A stretch of 64,000 bases of DNA from Chiridota heheva (Eukaryota; Echinodermata; Holothuroidea; Apodida; Chiridotidae). Of the stretch, positions 1 through 9,330 are shown piece after piece (the first letter of the stretch is position 1; each line of letters opens with the position of its first letter). The translations under genes and the position numbers were made by a program. A model generated the notes under the pieces. It was given only the letters and a program-made list of their open reading frames with translations, was not told the origin of the DNA and did no database searches. The DNA lies in the NCBI GenBank assembly GCA_020152595.1, contig JAIGNY010001472.1:549001-613000 (forward strand), in the 5' to 3' direction.

Positions 1-210
1 CAGGTAGAGATTTTTTCCCAGATGGTAGAGCAGTAGATTCTAAGCAGAACAGTCTTTAAGTAGTCACAAATAGTATGTAAGTTATGACAAATCAAAGTTT
101 GTAACAATTTTCAGAATGTGCGTTAGTGATGATGTAGGAAAAGGAAGTTTAAAAGAATATATATATATTAGTTCTTTATATTTGTTTCCCAATTTTTTTT
201 CTCAAATTAC

Positions 211-462
211 TTTCTACTGCTAAATCTGGGTCAAAGTTATAATAATATCCAATTTCTGATCACTGTAACCAACTTCTCCCATTTAGAGGTCGCAAAATGT
301 TTGCACAATTTATGCTAATTAGGTATCTATAGTTTTAGAATGCTACAAAATGGACAATTTTTAATCGATTTTATTCTAGCTTTTTGCTGTTTGCAAAGTT
401 TTTCTGTTTTAAGCCATTTAAGCTCATATGTTGTTGCTATGCCTGTCCATATTCCTTTATAA
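211..462 (+). repeat. Dispersed repeat, copy 1 (paired with 50718-50952)
   Basis: This stretch aligns by eye, in the same orientation, with 50718-50952. Shared blocks include AATCTGGGTCAAAG, TAATATCCAATTT, a CAACTTCT-CCATT block and TTTTTGCTGTTTGCA, ending at a GTCCATAT-CCTTTAT block. The copies differ by scattered substitutions and small indels, so they are old. No inverted termini, coding motif or tail is visible, so the class is unknown. It is probably an internal piece of a mobile element. Confidence 0.6.
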
Positions 463-850
463 GTATTTCTCCTTGTACAAGGCTTGCCAGATTAATTTTT
501 AATTTATAGATCAAGTGCTTATGGTATATACACACATGCCACCCTATGTTTTTTTTCCATCATATGAAACAGCTAGAGAAGTGAACACTTAATGTAACAC
601 TTACCTACTTATATATAGTAATCCAGAGCAGTGAAGAATCTTATGTGCAAACATGTCACACAATATGACATAGTATATAGCATGTAATCATACACACATG
701 TGAGCACTAAAAATAGAAATTCTCAAAATGTTGTTGGGATTTAATAGGTTAATGCGATTACATGGGATTGAGAATAAGAAGTAATATATCAGGATAATAA
801 ATTGAACCAATCATGAACAAAAGTATTTGAGCCTGTTTCTTCACCCCTTG

Positions 851-932
851 TACCATACTTCAAAGTTGGAGATGAATATTAAAACTTGCAGTACCCTACT
901 TCAAAGTTGGAGATGAATGTTAAAACTTGCAG
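851..932 (+). repeat. 41-bp tandem duplication
   Basis: Two adjacent 41-bp units (851-891 and 892-932) share CTTCAAAGTTGGAGATGAAT and TTAAAACTTGCAG with only a few differences. This is a simple local duplication with no coding sense. Confidence 0.85.
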
Positions 933-1864
933 GCCAAAGTCACGTCCCAACATTGAAAAAGGGGAGGAGGGAGGGGGAGGATCAAGACTTTTGTCCATGA
1001 TTGTAGATTCGAGCCGATGAAATTAAATTGATCTGAAAGTATACTGTATGTAAATTTAGATAAATTTGGTTTATCACAGCTTACAGAAAAATCTTAACTT
1101 GCAGCAAGCTTATGACTGTAAGAGAGGGGACTAATCCCCCTATGATCTCTTCGAGAGGGATTAACCCCCACCTGATGTAAAATATCTGACATTTTCTTAC
1201 TTGATGGCCGGAAAAATGAGCAGTATTACTATTAAACATCTGTAACTACACAAACGAGACAGAACTTGAAACCTAAATTTGTCTTCAAAAGAAATTTGGA
1301 CTGCTTCTTCACCATTTCTCCCTTGTTAATGCCCTTTTTCATATAAGATGAACTTGACAATTATCCAATAATAGATAGCATAGCTATCACTATTCTATTA
1401 TTATACATTTGATTTGGTAAATTGTGTGTTATACTGCTTTTTTATCAACAATTTAATTGAGTAAGTGCTTTTCTCTAATGTGAGGTAAATTTGACAAACA
1501 TTGAGAAACAAACAACTTGACATTGTTATAATGTCGCTAGAGTAAGTTAAGTAAAGGATGGAATTGTATTTTGTAGGTCTGTTTCTCTCATGTAATTTCT
1601 TTTTTGCACTCAGGTAAAAGGTTTTTTGTCGTTTTCTTTATTTAAAGTACTATAGGCTTTAATTATTCGTAAGATATAATCCCACAAAATAATTGAAAAT
1701 CTATTTATGGAAGTCCGAATCCTATCAAAGGCCTCCCAATAAAATGCTGTGATCCTGCATAATCTCTCCGTAAAGGCTTCCTGCCATGATGGATCGTGAG
1801 CACAGCAGAGTAAAGATTGTTTTACATTGTGTTTCTTTCAAGCACTGTAGCCTTTAATTATTTA

Positions 1865-2703
1865 TTAATAAAATACATTACCCTCAGTAGCAGACTTCCC
1901 GACAGCTCATCCATCTTTTCAGTTGAGGCAAAGGTCATCCTCCTCACCCTCAACTTGATTGAGTACTCTCCACTCAGCCACTTTGCCATCTTCTCAGACT
2001 CCAAGGCTGATCTTACTTCTTTACTCAATCTTAAATGGGATAACTTCATATTCCACCTCCTCCTCTGGAAACTCCTTTTGCCCACCCTCTGCAGGAAAAG
2101 TATTCTTTACTTCTGGATACCCAGCCATGTTGGCATTCCTGGTAATGACAGGGCTGATGTAGCCGCTAAGCTTGCCCTCAAACTCCCCCTACCCCATTTC
2201 CCAAAATCCTTTCTGACATCAAACCGCTTATCGCTTCCCTTGTTCGTGACCGCTCGCAAACCTCATGCATGGGACTCACAAACTGATAACAAACTCCACT
2301 TCATCCAGCCTACCATTCTGATCAAATCCACCATCAACAACCTCTCTCGTGCCCCCTGTCACCCGTACAACCTTCCCAGAGCTTCCCTTGCTCCCCACAA
2401 CTCAATTGCCAAGTTCTTCCAGAAAAAAATGCCCAGATAAGATTATCTCCTTCCTTCATCATGCTTCCCTCTACAACCATATTTAGTCCTCCTCTTCCAC
2501 CCCCCCCCTTTTTTTTCTCTCTACTTTGTTTTTTCACCCATGCACCTCCTCTCTCAATCCCAGCTTTCTGACTTTTAGTTCTTGGTTTCTCTCGTTCTCC
2601 CCCTGTTTTCTTTCCTTCCTCCCTGTAGAATGATCCAACCTCTCAGGCACAATTTGACCCTTGTTGTCGTGGTGCCGCTAAGCTCTCATCAAACAAACAA
2701 ACA
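1865..2703 (+). mobile_element. 5'-truncated non-LTR retrotransposon (RNase H end plus 3' UTR)
   Basis: A retrotransposon 3' fragment has landed inside the tandem array. The left flank CTTTAATTATT (ending about 1864) and the right flank CATAAAATATAATC (from about 2700) reconstitute a sequence that is continuous in other units, for example near 3554-3576. The fragment begins inside the RNase H domain, runs through a pyrimidine-rich 3' region (2440-2640) and ends in a short (CAAA)n tail at 2689-2703. Simple A-rich tails and 5' truncation are usual for LINE insertions. RNase H plus a CAAA tail would suit an I/Nimb-type element, but that placement is inference. Confidence 0.8.
1883..2440 (+). pseudogene. 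RNase H domain of a non-LTR retrotransposon (truncated)
   Basis: The frame translates to a retrotransposon RNase H fragment; in LINEs this domain removes the RNA strand after reverse transcription. Numbering from the upstream start at 1817, the recognisable motifs are FSVEAK (E38), FSDSKAD (D61) and WIPSHVGIPGNDRAD (H104, D111), in the order expected for the catalytic E, D, H and D. The first catalytic Asp and everything upstream (endonuclease, reverse transcriptase) are missing. The normal C-terminal continuation is lost near residue 150, where the frame drifts into unrelated sequence. It lacks the first catalytic residue and its own start, so it is a dead fragment. Family assignment to RNase H-bearing LINEs is secure; the clade is not. 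Confidence 0.85.
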
Positions 2704-4404
2704 TAAAATATAATCAAAAAAATCATTGAAAATCTGTTTATGATATGTGAGGATGTGATGTCAGTCTTGATTTCTGTTGTTATTACACAAACGAGACCAA
2801 ACTTGAAACCTAAATTTGTCTTTCAAAGGGAATACAAATTTGGACTGCTTTCTTCACCATTTTCCCCCTGTTAATGTCCTTTTTCATATAAAATGAAGTT
2901 GCCAATTATTCTATAATAGGTAACATGGCTATCACTATTCAATTATCAAAAATGTCATGACACAGGCACATTTTACTTATTGGAATGAAATATTTGGACA
3001 ATTTAATAGACAAATATATAAAAAAAGATATCATAAAATCAATTTTTTCGCAAACAAAATATCAAACAAAATCATAAACTAGGCCACATTCAGAACCCGG
3101 AAATGTAAAAAATGAATGAGTGCAGAGATAAGCCGTGTGACGTCATTGCATGCACAAAGCGAATCCCATAACCACACAAATATTTGGACTGCTTTCTTCA
3201 CCATTTTCCCCCCTGTTAGTGTCCTTTTCCATCTGTCCATATAAAATGAACTTGCCAATAATTCATTCATAGATAGCATGGCTATCACTATTCTATTATT
3301 ATACATTTGATTTGGTAAATTGTGTGTTATACTGCTTTTTTATCAACAATTTAATTGAGTGAGTGCTTTTCTCTAATCTGAGGTAAATTTGAGAAACAAA
3401 CAATTTGACATTGTTATAATGTCGCCAGAGTAAGTTAAGTAAAGGATGGAATTGTATTTTGTAGGTCTCTTCCTGTCATGTATTTTCATACTTGCACTCA
3501 GGTAAATGGTTTTTTGTCGTTTTCTGTTTCTTTATTTCAAGTACTATGGGGCTTAATTATTCATAAAATATAATCCCAAATTGTATGCAAGTCCGAATTC
3601 TATCAAAGGCCTCCCAATAAAATGCTGTGATCCTGCATGATCTCTCCGTAAAGGCTTCGTACCGTTATGGATCGTGAGCACAGCAGAGTGACGATCGTTT
3701 TTTTAAATTTCGTCTCTTTCAAGCACTGTAACATTTATTGAAATCTGTTTATGCTATGTGAGGATGTGATGTCAGTCTTGCTTTCTGTTGTTATTACACA
3801 AACGAAACCAAACTTGAAACCTAAATTTGTCTTTAAATGGAAAACAAATTTAGACTGCTTTCTTCACCATTTCTTCCTTGTTAATGCCCTTTTCCATATG
3901 AAATGAACTTGCCAATTACCCACTAATAGATCAGATAGCTATCACTATTCTATTATTAAACAGTTGATTTGGTAAATTATGTGTTATACTGCTTGTTTAT
4001 CAACAATTTAATTGAGTAAGTGCTTTTTCTCTAGTGTGAGGTAAATTTGACAAACCTTGAGAAACAAACAACTTGACATTGTTATAATGTCGCCAGAGTA
4101 AGTTGAATAACGGAAGGGAATTATATTTTGTACGTCTGTTCCTCTCGTGTAATTTCACACTTGCGCTCAGGTAAAAGGTTTTTTTGTCGTTTTCTTTAAT
4201 TCAAGCAGCATAGGGTTTAATTATTCATAAAATATAATCCCACAAAATAATTGAAAATCTATTTATGGAAGTCCGAATCCTATCAAAAGCCTCCCAATAA
4301 AATGCTGTGAGTCTGCTTGATCTCTCCGTAAAGGCTTCCTGCCGTTATGGATTGTGAGCACAGCAGAGTGACGATCGTTTTACATTTCGTCTCTTTCAAG
4401 CACT

Positions 4405-5267
4405 TTATCTCGTTTTCAAGAGGTGTTTTGACCTGTAGATGGTGGCTTCTCAGTTGATTTGGTGTCTGATTTTATTAGTTTCCTTAGTTCGATGAGTTTG
4501 AAAGTGATATCGCTTCTTTCGACCCTTTAATCTTTAACCATCAGTTATGCCATCCCCGATATTATTGATCAAGCAATTCGATGAAATATAAGTCGTCGTA
4601 AATTTTACTTGAAGATGATTATTTTCTTTGAAAGGTAGTATATATGTAGCGTATCATGTGGGATGCATAAAACGTATGACTGCGTTCTTTGCCTCTTTTC
4701 TCACTTACATTTTAACGTATTGTAGACAACAAATAGTCGTGAATACTTCGATTTCCGTAATATCTGGTAGCGGTAATGTGAGCCAGCCTACTTTTCAAGA
4801 ATATTCTAACATGCACGAAAAGAATATTTTGGTAACTGCAGTATGAAAATATACAATCTTAATACTGGCAATATGAAAGAAATCAATTTTTAATACCTAC
4901 AGTATGAATATTCATTAAAAATATTGTAAACATGAACAAGCAGTACAGAAATAACAGAGTAAGATCTCTTTTTTTAGGACCTGCACTACGAAAATGATGA
5001 AAAAAGGGGCACTTTTTTAGTAACAAAAAGACACATGCACTACAAAAATGATGCAAGAAAGGCACCTGCTCGGACGGCACATAAATTATATATCTCACAT
5101 ATGGAAGTGCCACCTGCGCTGGGTTATAGACATAGGAGTTTTAGCTTCACTTAAGTATCATGTAGGTTTGTTATATATTACTTATAGGAGAAAAGACAAA
5201 GTTTTGTTCTTATGTTGGCTTCTAAGCTCCAAGCTTACATCATGACAATAATGTGGGTTCAAAGGGT
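4405..5267. other. No feature recognised
   Basis: AT-rich sequence with several short open frames that match nothing I know. A small region near 4840-5060 repeats the theme of a tract ending CAGTATGAA or CACTACGAAAATGATG, a faint decayed tandem pattern. Nothing else is supported. Confidence 0.4.
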
Positions 5268-5330
5268 GTCATTTAGAACATGACTTGTCCTCCTTAAAAA
5301 AAGAGTTCAGCGAATCATAGCCACAGACTT

Positions 5331-5345
5331 AATGTAGCAAATAAT
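5331..5345 (+). repeat. Target-site duplication, left copy (15 bp)
   Basis: AATGTAGCAAATAAT occurs at 5331-5345 and again, exact, at 5626-5640, flanking the SINE. A 15-bp duplication is typical of LINE-driven retroposition. Confidence 0.9.
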
Positions 5346-5625
5346 CGCCGACGACGAGTGAACACACAATTACAATGACGGGGTCGTCACCCGCGTAATC
5401 GGTTATGATAGTAACAATGCTATCACGAAACGCTGAATACGACCCAGACGAGAACACAGGTACGATGTACGGACAGACATAACATTGACAATTAGGTCAA
5501 TGTCCACGGCCTTTGATAACCAGTTGTGGTGCACTGGCGTGTCTACCCAACCCAGGCTTGAACCCAGGACCTCGTGGTCTGTAGACATGCATGATAACCG
5601 CTACACCACAGTAGGTAGATGTAGC
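5346..5625 (-). mobile_element. tRNA-derived SINE, copy 1 (full length)
   Basis: Read on the minus strand, the element starts with a tRNA-like head: an A-box-like TAGCGGTTATC (plus 5593-5603) and a B-box GGTTCAAGCCT (plus 5554-5564), spaced as in an RNA polymerase III type 2 promoter. About 200 bp of body follow, ending in a short TCG-rich tail at the low-coordinate end. A 15-bp direct duplication flanks it. Related copies lie at 15978-16250 and 25282-25543. The element encodes no protein and would need a LINE partner for mobility. Short open frames across it are coincidental. Confidence 0.93.
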
Positions 5626-5640
5626 AATGTAGCAAATAAT
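5626..5640 (+). repeat. Target-site duplication, right copy (15 bp)
   Basis: Exact match to 5331-5345. Confidence 0.9.
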
Positions 5641-6095
5641 GAGACAACTTATCTTAAAATAATCACTCGACCACACAATAAGGACTTCATCCATTGCTAA
5701 TTTGATAGTCAGCACCAACGTCTACAATAACCCAGGACCAAATGGAGAACTAGTTCAATAGAATCATTGATCAGGAAAATTTGATCCTAATTGCTTGTGG
5801 CTTTCAGAATAAAGAGAAAAGTCTTACCCGACCTGCTTGTATGTCAGTTCGGGTCTGACTCTTTGAAACTTTAAGGAGCATAACAACTAATGACCTTCTT
5901 TTTGTATCTTATATTATTTGAAGTATCAAAGACTTTTGTCCAGGATTTGTGTCTTCTTAAAACCGTATTAAATTAGGGGGTAACCGTTTATGTATGTTCT
6001 TTATGTGTTTTTAACTTTTAGATAATTTTTTGGGCTGAAGAACATTTTATTTCAAATTCATAACATTACTAATATACTTCATGTTTCTTCTTTAA

Positions 6096-6665
6096 AGGAA
6101 TATTCCCATGGTGTTTTTTTTTTTTTTAAGCTTGTTTGAAAGAGCATACTTTTAGAGCCAATTTGGTACAAATATCAGGTTGATATCATATTCCATACAG
6201 GAAACATGGATTTTTAAAGATTTTTAATTGCATTTTAATGTTTTTGTGCAGTGTGATAAATTCGTGTCTGATGATGTCATAGAGACAATTCCATTGCAAA
6301 TGTTTATGTATTTCTTTGAATGTTATTTCTGTATGATTAGAAACAATTTTCCAAAAGTTATTGAAGTAGGGTATATTTGGCAATGTATATACATACCTAG
6401 CTTTCATCAATTTATTTTTCTAGCAGGTTTTACTAATGTGAAAGGGTGATAGATTTTAATGAAATACATCAACTTTGTGGGAGAAAGTGTTGCTGTGATG
6501 TCATACTGAGCCTTTTCCTTTTCGTTTGATTGGCATTTTTGTGAACCTTAAACATTTGAACATCTCCTGGTAGAAATAACATATCAACATGATTTTGGTA
6601 CTAAATTGTTTCTAAACGTTTTCTCTGTCTTATGAAAGGTTGTAGAAAAACATAGGAATTTTCCT
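6096..6665. mobile_element. TTAA-flanked MITE with long diverged inverted repeats
   Basis: TTAA at 6092-6095 and 6666-6669 bracket the element. The left end AGGAATATTCCCATGG matches the reverse complement of the right end, AGGAAAATTCCTATG. Similarity continues inward: a GTACAAATATCAGGTTGATAT block pairs with GTACCAAAATCATGTTGATAT. The arms resemble those of 30406-30959 and 7108-7560, defining one family. TTAA target duplication is known for piggyBac and Kolobok transposons; AGG-type ends make Kolobok the likelier guess. No transposase is present. Confidence 0.75.
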
Positions 6666-6764
6666 TTAATTCACATTGCATATACATATGTTGGTGTTTC
6701 TCTGATGATTTCTCCACCATACACGCGGTCATTAACAATTTCAGTTGCTTCAGGTTCACTAAAT

Positions 6765-8215
6765 ATGTTAATTTTCAATTTGTGTTTCATGTTTAACATC
6801 TTTACTAACATGCTTTGGGCTTACAGGTTTCCTATAAATACTTATAAATGTTGTGCCTCAGGTTGACTTATAATATTTTCAATTTGTATTGTTTAACAGT
6901 TTAACAACTTGGCATGGGTTTGTTTTGATTCCTTGCACTCGAATTGTGTTTGACATGTTTGCATCATCACTGACATGCTTTGGGCTTCCATGTTTTCTTA
7001 CAAATACTTATAAATGTTGGACCTCAGATTGACTTGTGATATTTTCAATTTGTGTTTATATGTTTAACAATAAGAAAAATAGGCTTTGGGTTTGTTTTGA
7101 TTCCTTGGACTTTGTTTCCATATTTCCATGAAATTTCATTTTTATGTATCTGATAGAGAAAAGTTTAAGAAACAGATTGGTAAAAAAGTAATGTTGATAT
7201 CTCATTCCTAGAAGAAGTTCTTTAAAGATTTTTCTTGCCCGCATAAAAATGACGTTTGTATATGAGTCTAAGTCATCATGATGTCATCGCGACATTTCCT
7301 GTACTTATCTTTATGTATTTCTTTGAAAGTTAATCACCAATTTTTCAGAATTTAAATATAAGTTACAAGAACAGATTGGAAAATATTATTGTAAATCTTA
7401 TCCCAATCATTTAGAAAATTGAAATTACTGTTGAAAGAAGTACATCAAGAATGGTACAGAAGTACTTGGATGACATCATAATGATGACTTCGACTCAGAC
7501 CAACAATCTCTTTTACGCAGACAAGAAACATATTTAAAATGCAATAACCCCTTGAAAGAATAAGGCTTACAGGTTAACCTATAATACTCATAAACGTTGT
7601 GCACGCCTCTCGTTAACTTATGGTACTTTACAACTTGTGTTTACATGTTAAACATAATTACTGACATGCTTTGGGCTTACAGGTTTACCTATACATACTC
7701 ATACACATTGTGCACGCATTTGGTTGGTTTATGGTACTTTGCAACTTGTGTTTACATGTTTAACATCACTGACATGTTTGGGCTTACAGGTTAACCTATA
7801 AATACTCATAAACATTGTACACACCTCTAGTTAACTTATGGTACTTTGAAACTTATGTTTACATGCTTAACATCAATGACATGCTTTGGGCTTACAGGTT
7901 AATCTATAACTTATATCTTATATCTATAACTCATAAACATTGTACACACCTCGGGTTAACTTATGGTACTTTGAAACTTGTGTTTACATGCTTAACATCA
8001 ATGACATGCTTTGGGCTTACAGGTTAATCTATAACTTATATCTTATATCTATAACTCATAAACATTGTACACACCTTGGGTTAACTTATGGTACTTTGAA
8101 ACTTGTGTTTACATGTTTAACATCACCGACATGCTTTGGGCTCACAGGTTGGGCTTTTAATATTCATAAACATTATACACGCTTCTGGTTAACTTATGGT
8201 ACTTTAAGTCAAAGC
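6765..8215 (+). repeat. Tandem array of about 107-125-bp units, with an interruption
   Basis: Six clear units have TGGTACTTT anchors at 7621, 7732, 7839, 7964, 8089 and 8197, giving spacings of 111, 107, 125, 125 and 108 bp. The 125-bp units carry an extra TATATCTTATATCTATAAC-like stretch. Each unit contains TGACATGCTTTGGGCTTACAGG, CATAAACATTGTACAC and TTAACTTATGGTACTTT. More diverged units lie at 6765-6905 and 6955-7080. They are separated from the main block by MITE-related sequence at 7108-7560. The open frames here repeat because the DNA repeats; no coding constraint is apparent. Confidence 0.9.
7108..7560. mobile_element. Decayed TTAA-type MITE inside the tandem array
   Basis: The left part (CCATATTTCCATGAAATTTC, then GAAACAGATTGGTAAAAA) matches the left arm of the element at 30406-30959. 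The right part (GATGACATCATAATGATGAC, then ACGCAGACAAGAAA) matches its right arm. Intact TTAA ends were not found. It lies between diverged and better-conserved tandem units, so it probably inserted into the array. Confidence 0.6.
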
Positions 8216-8219
8216 AAAA

Positions 8220-8385
8220 GTGTGTGTGGGGGGTGGGGGAGGAGGGGAACCACAAAATCATACCTAAGGTGCAAACAAATCACCATACAAAAGATACAAA
8301 TTTTGAAAAAAGTGGGACAAGTTCCCCTTGACCCTCCCCCTCCCCCCCTCCCCTTCTTCCTCCCTTCAAATCCCATCTGTGCCCT
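8220..8385. repeat. G-rich and C-rich tracts facing each other
   Basis: A GTGGGGGGTGGGGGAGGAGGGG tract near 8227-8248 is followed about 80 bp later by a complementary CCCTCCCCCTCCCCCC tract near 8331-8350. The pair could fold as a large hairpin, and each could form a quadruplex or triplex-type structure. Function is unknown. Confidence 0.6.
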
Positions 8386-8909
8386 TAGTTGATTGTTTAC
8401 AGTATGAAAGTTAGTGGGATTGTTGATGAGTATAGTGCGGTAGGTTTCTTAATTGCTTTTAGCCGAGTCTAAAAGTCATACCTGCCGAAATGCAGGTTTT
8501 TACAGGACTGAAAATTTGTAGCGGGATTTGGACGTAACGCTGATATTTCTTATCTTAATTGGAATATACTAGCTAGGTTATTGTCTTCTTAGGTTTTATT
8601 CAATTGTCACAAATATCAGCAAATGTCTCGTAAAATTGTTTAGTGGATTGAAATGGTACATGTACATGCAGTGTGTTTTCAAATTGAAGCCATAATAACA
8701 ATGTTGGCTTGTCGATCGATTTCGTGATGCACGTTGTTGTGGTAAAGTCTTGAAGTGTAAAAATTTTAGAAGAGAAGGTTTTAATTGCTTAGATGTATTC
8801 AGGATTGTGAAATTAACAGGATGGTACGATAACATTGTATTTCTTATAATGTAAATGCAGATCACGGTTGTATGGTACACCACATTCATCTTCTGAAGAT
8901 AATCATTAA

Positions 8910-9330
8910 AGGGGTAATTCAGTGGTGAAGCAACTTTATATCATTTGAAAGGGGACTTTAATACAAACAAAATGGCGAAGAAACTAATTCATTATCTTCT
9001 TTCATCAAGAAAATATTTAAATTTAAAGCTCTGTCTTTTCTGTGTAGAAGTCACTAGTGTAGTAAGTCTATATGGAAGGTTGGTGCCCTCATCTGACGTT
9101 CATTAAAACTTGTTAAGTATATTAAAGAAGATTGATATAACTTTTCTACTATCTGTATCATCTTTCATCAAACTTTTTTCAGATGGTAAATTACTTATAA
9201 TAGATTGTTTTACTACTTTCCTGACATATCCAATCTGACGTTTCTTGGGGCTTAATTTATTACTTTTCGTGAATATCTCCGAAGCGAGATGAAAATTTTG
9301 AATAGATGTATGTTAATGAAATGTTCAGAA
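8910..9330 (+). mobile_element. TTAA-type MITE, left part only
   Basis: TTAA at 8906-8909 is followed by AGGGGTAATTCAGTGGTGAAG, related to the AGGATTAGTTCAG ends of 18942-19431 and 51619-52228. Internal sequence (GTGCCCTCATCTGACGTTC, later CTGACATATCCAATCTG) parallels the interior of 18942-19431. I could not find the matching right end, so the copy is either truncated or too decayed to see. Confidence 0.6.

Larger units (their letters stand above)
1249..4404 (+). repeat. Tandem array of about 600-bp units, interrupted by a retrotransposon
   Basis: Four units, two nearly complete, two partial. They begin near 1249, 2727 (partial, fading after about 2945), 3175 (5' part missing) and 3739, and the last ends near 4404. 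Each full unit carries the same blocks in order: CACAAACGA-ACC-AACTTGAAACCTAAATTTG, GGACTGCTTTCTTCACCATTT, GCTATCACTATTCTATTATTA, a block ending ATTTAATTGAGT, GACATTGTTATAATGTCGC, AAAATGCTGTGATCCTGC and CACAGCAGAGT. No coding capacity is evident. The first and second units are separated by the RNase H-encoding fragment at 1865-2703. Units differ by roughly 5-15% by eye, so this looks like moderately old local amplification. Confidence 0.85.
5268..5895 (-). repeat. Dispersed repeat, copy 1, carrying a nested SINE
   Basis: In reverse complement this region aligns with 22934-23200. Shared blocks include AAAGTTTCAAAGAGTCAGACCC, a CAGGTCGGGT hairpin arm, AGCAATGGAT-AAGTCCTTATT and AAGGACAAGTCATG. 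The SINE at 5346-5625 interrupts the block and is absent from the other copy. Copy 1 also has about 85 bp near 5715-5800 that is missing from the other copy. Element type is unknown; the palindromic CCCGACCTG/CGGGT stem near one end may be terminal structure. Confidence 0.75.

Noticed and set aside
5485-5718. Open frames in the SINE (also at 16127-16357)
   Set aside because: Recur because the SINE recurs. The sequence is explained by the Pol III promoter and SINE body.
6765-8215. CRISPR-like array
   Set aside because: Units are contiguous long tandem repeats without unique spacers, in eukaryotic-type DNA.
7597-8392. Repeated peptides (LVNLWYF-TCVYML) in open frames
   Set aside because: They come from the 107-125-bp tandem array. 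Frames shift between units and no family is recognised.
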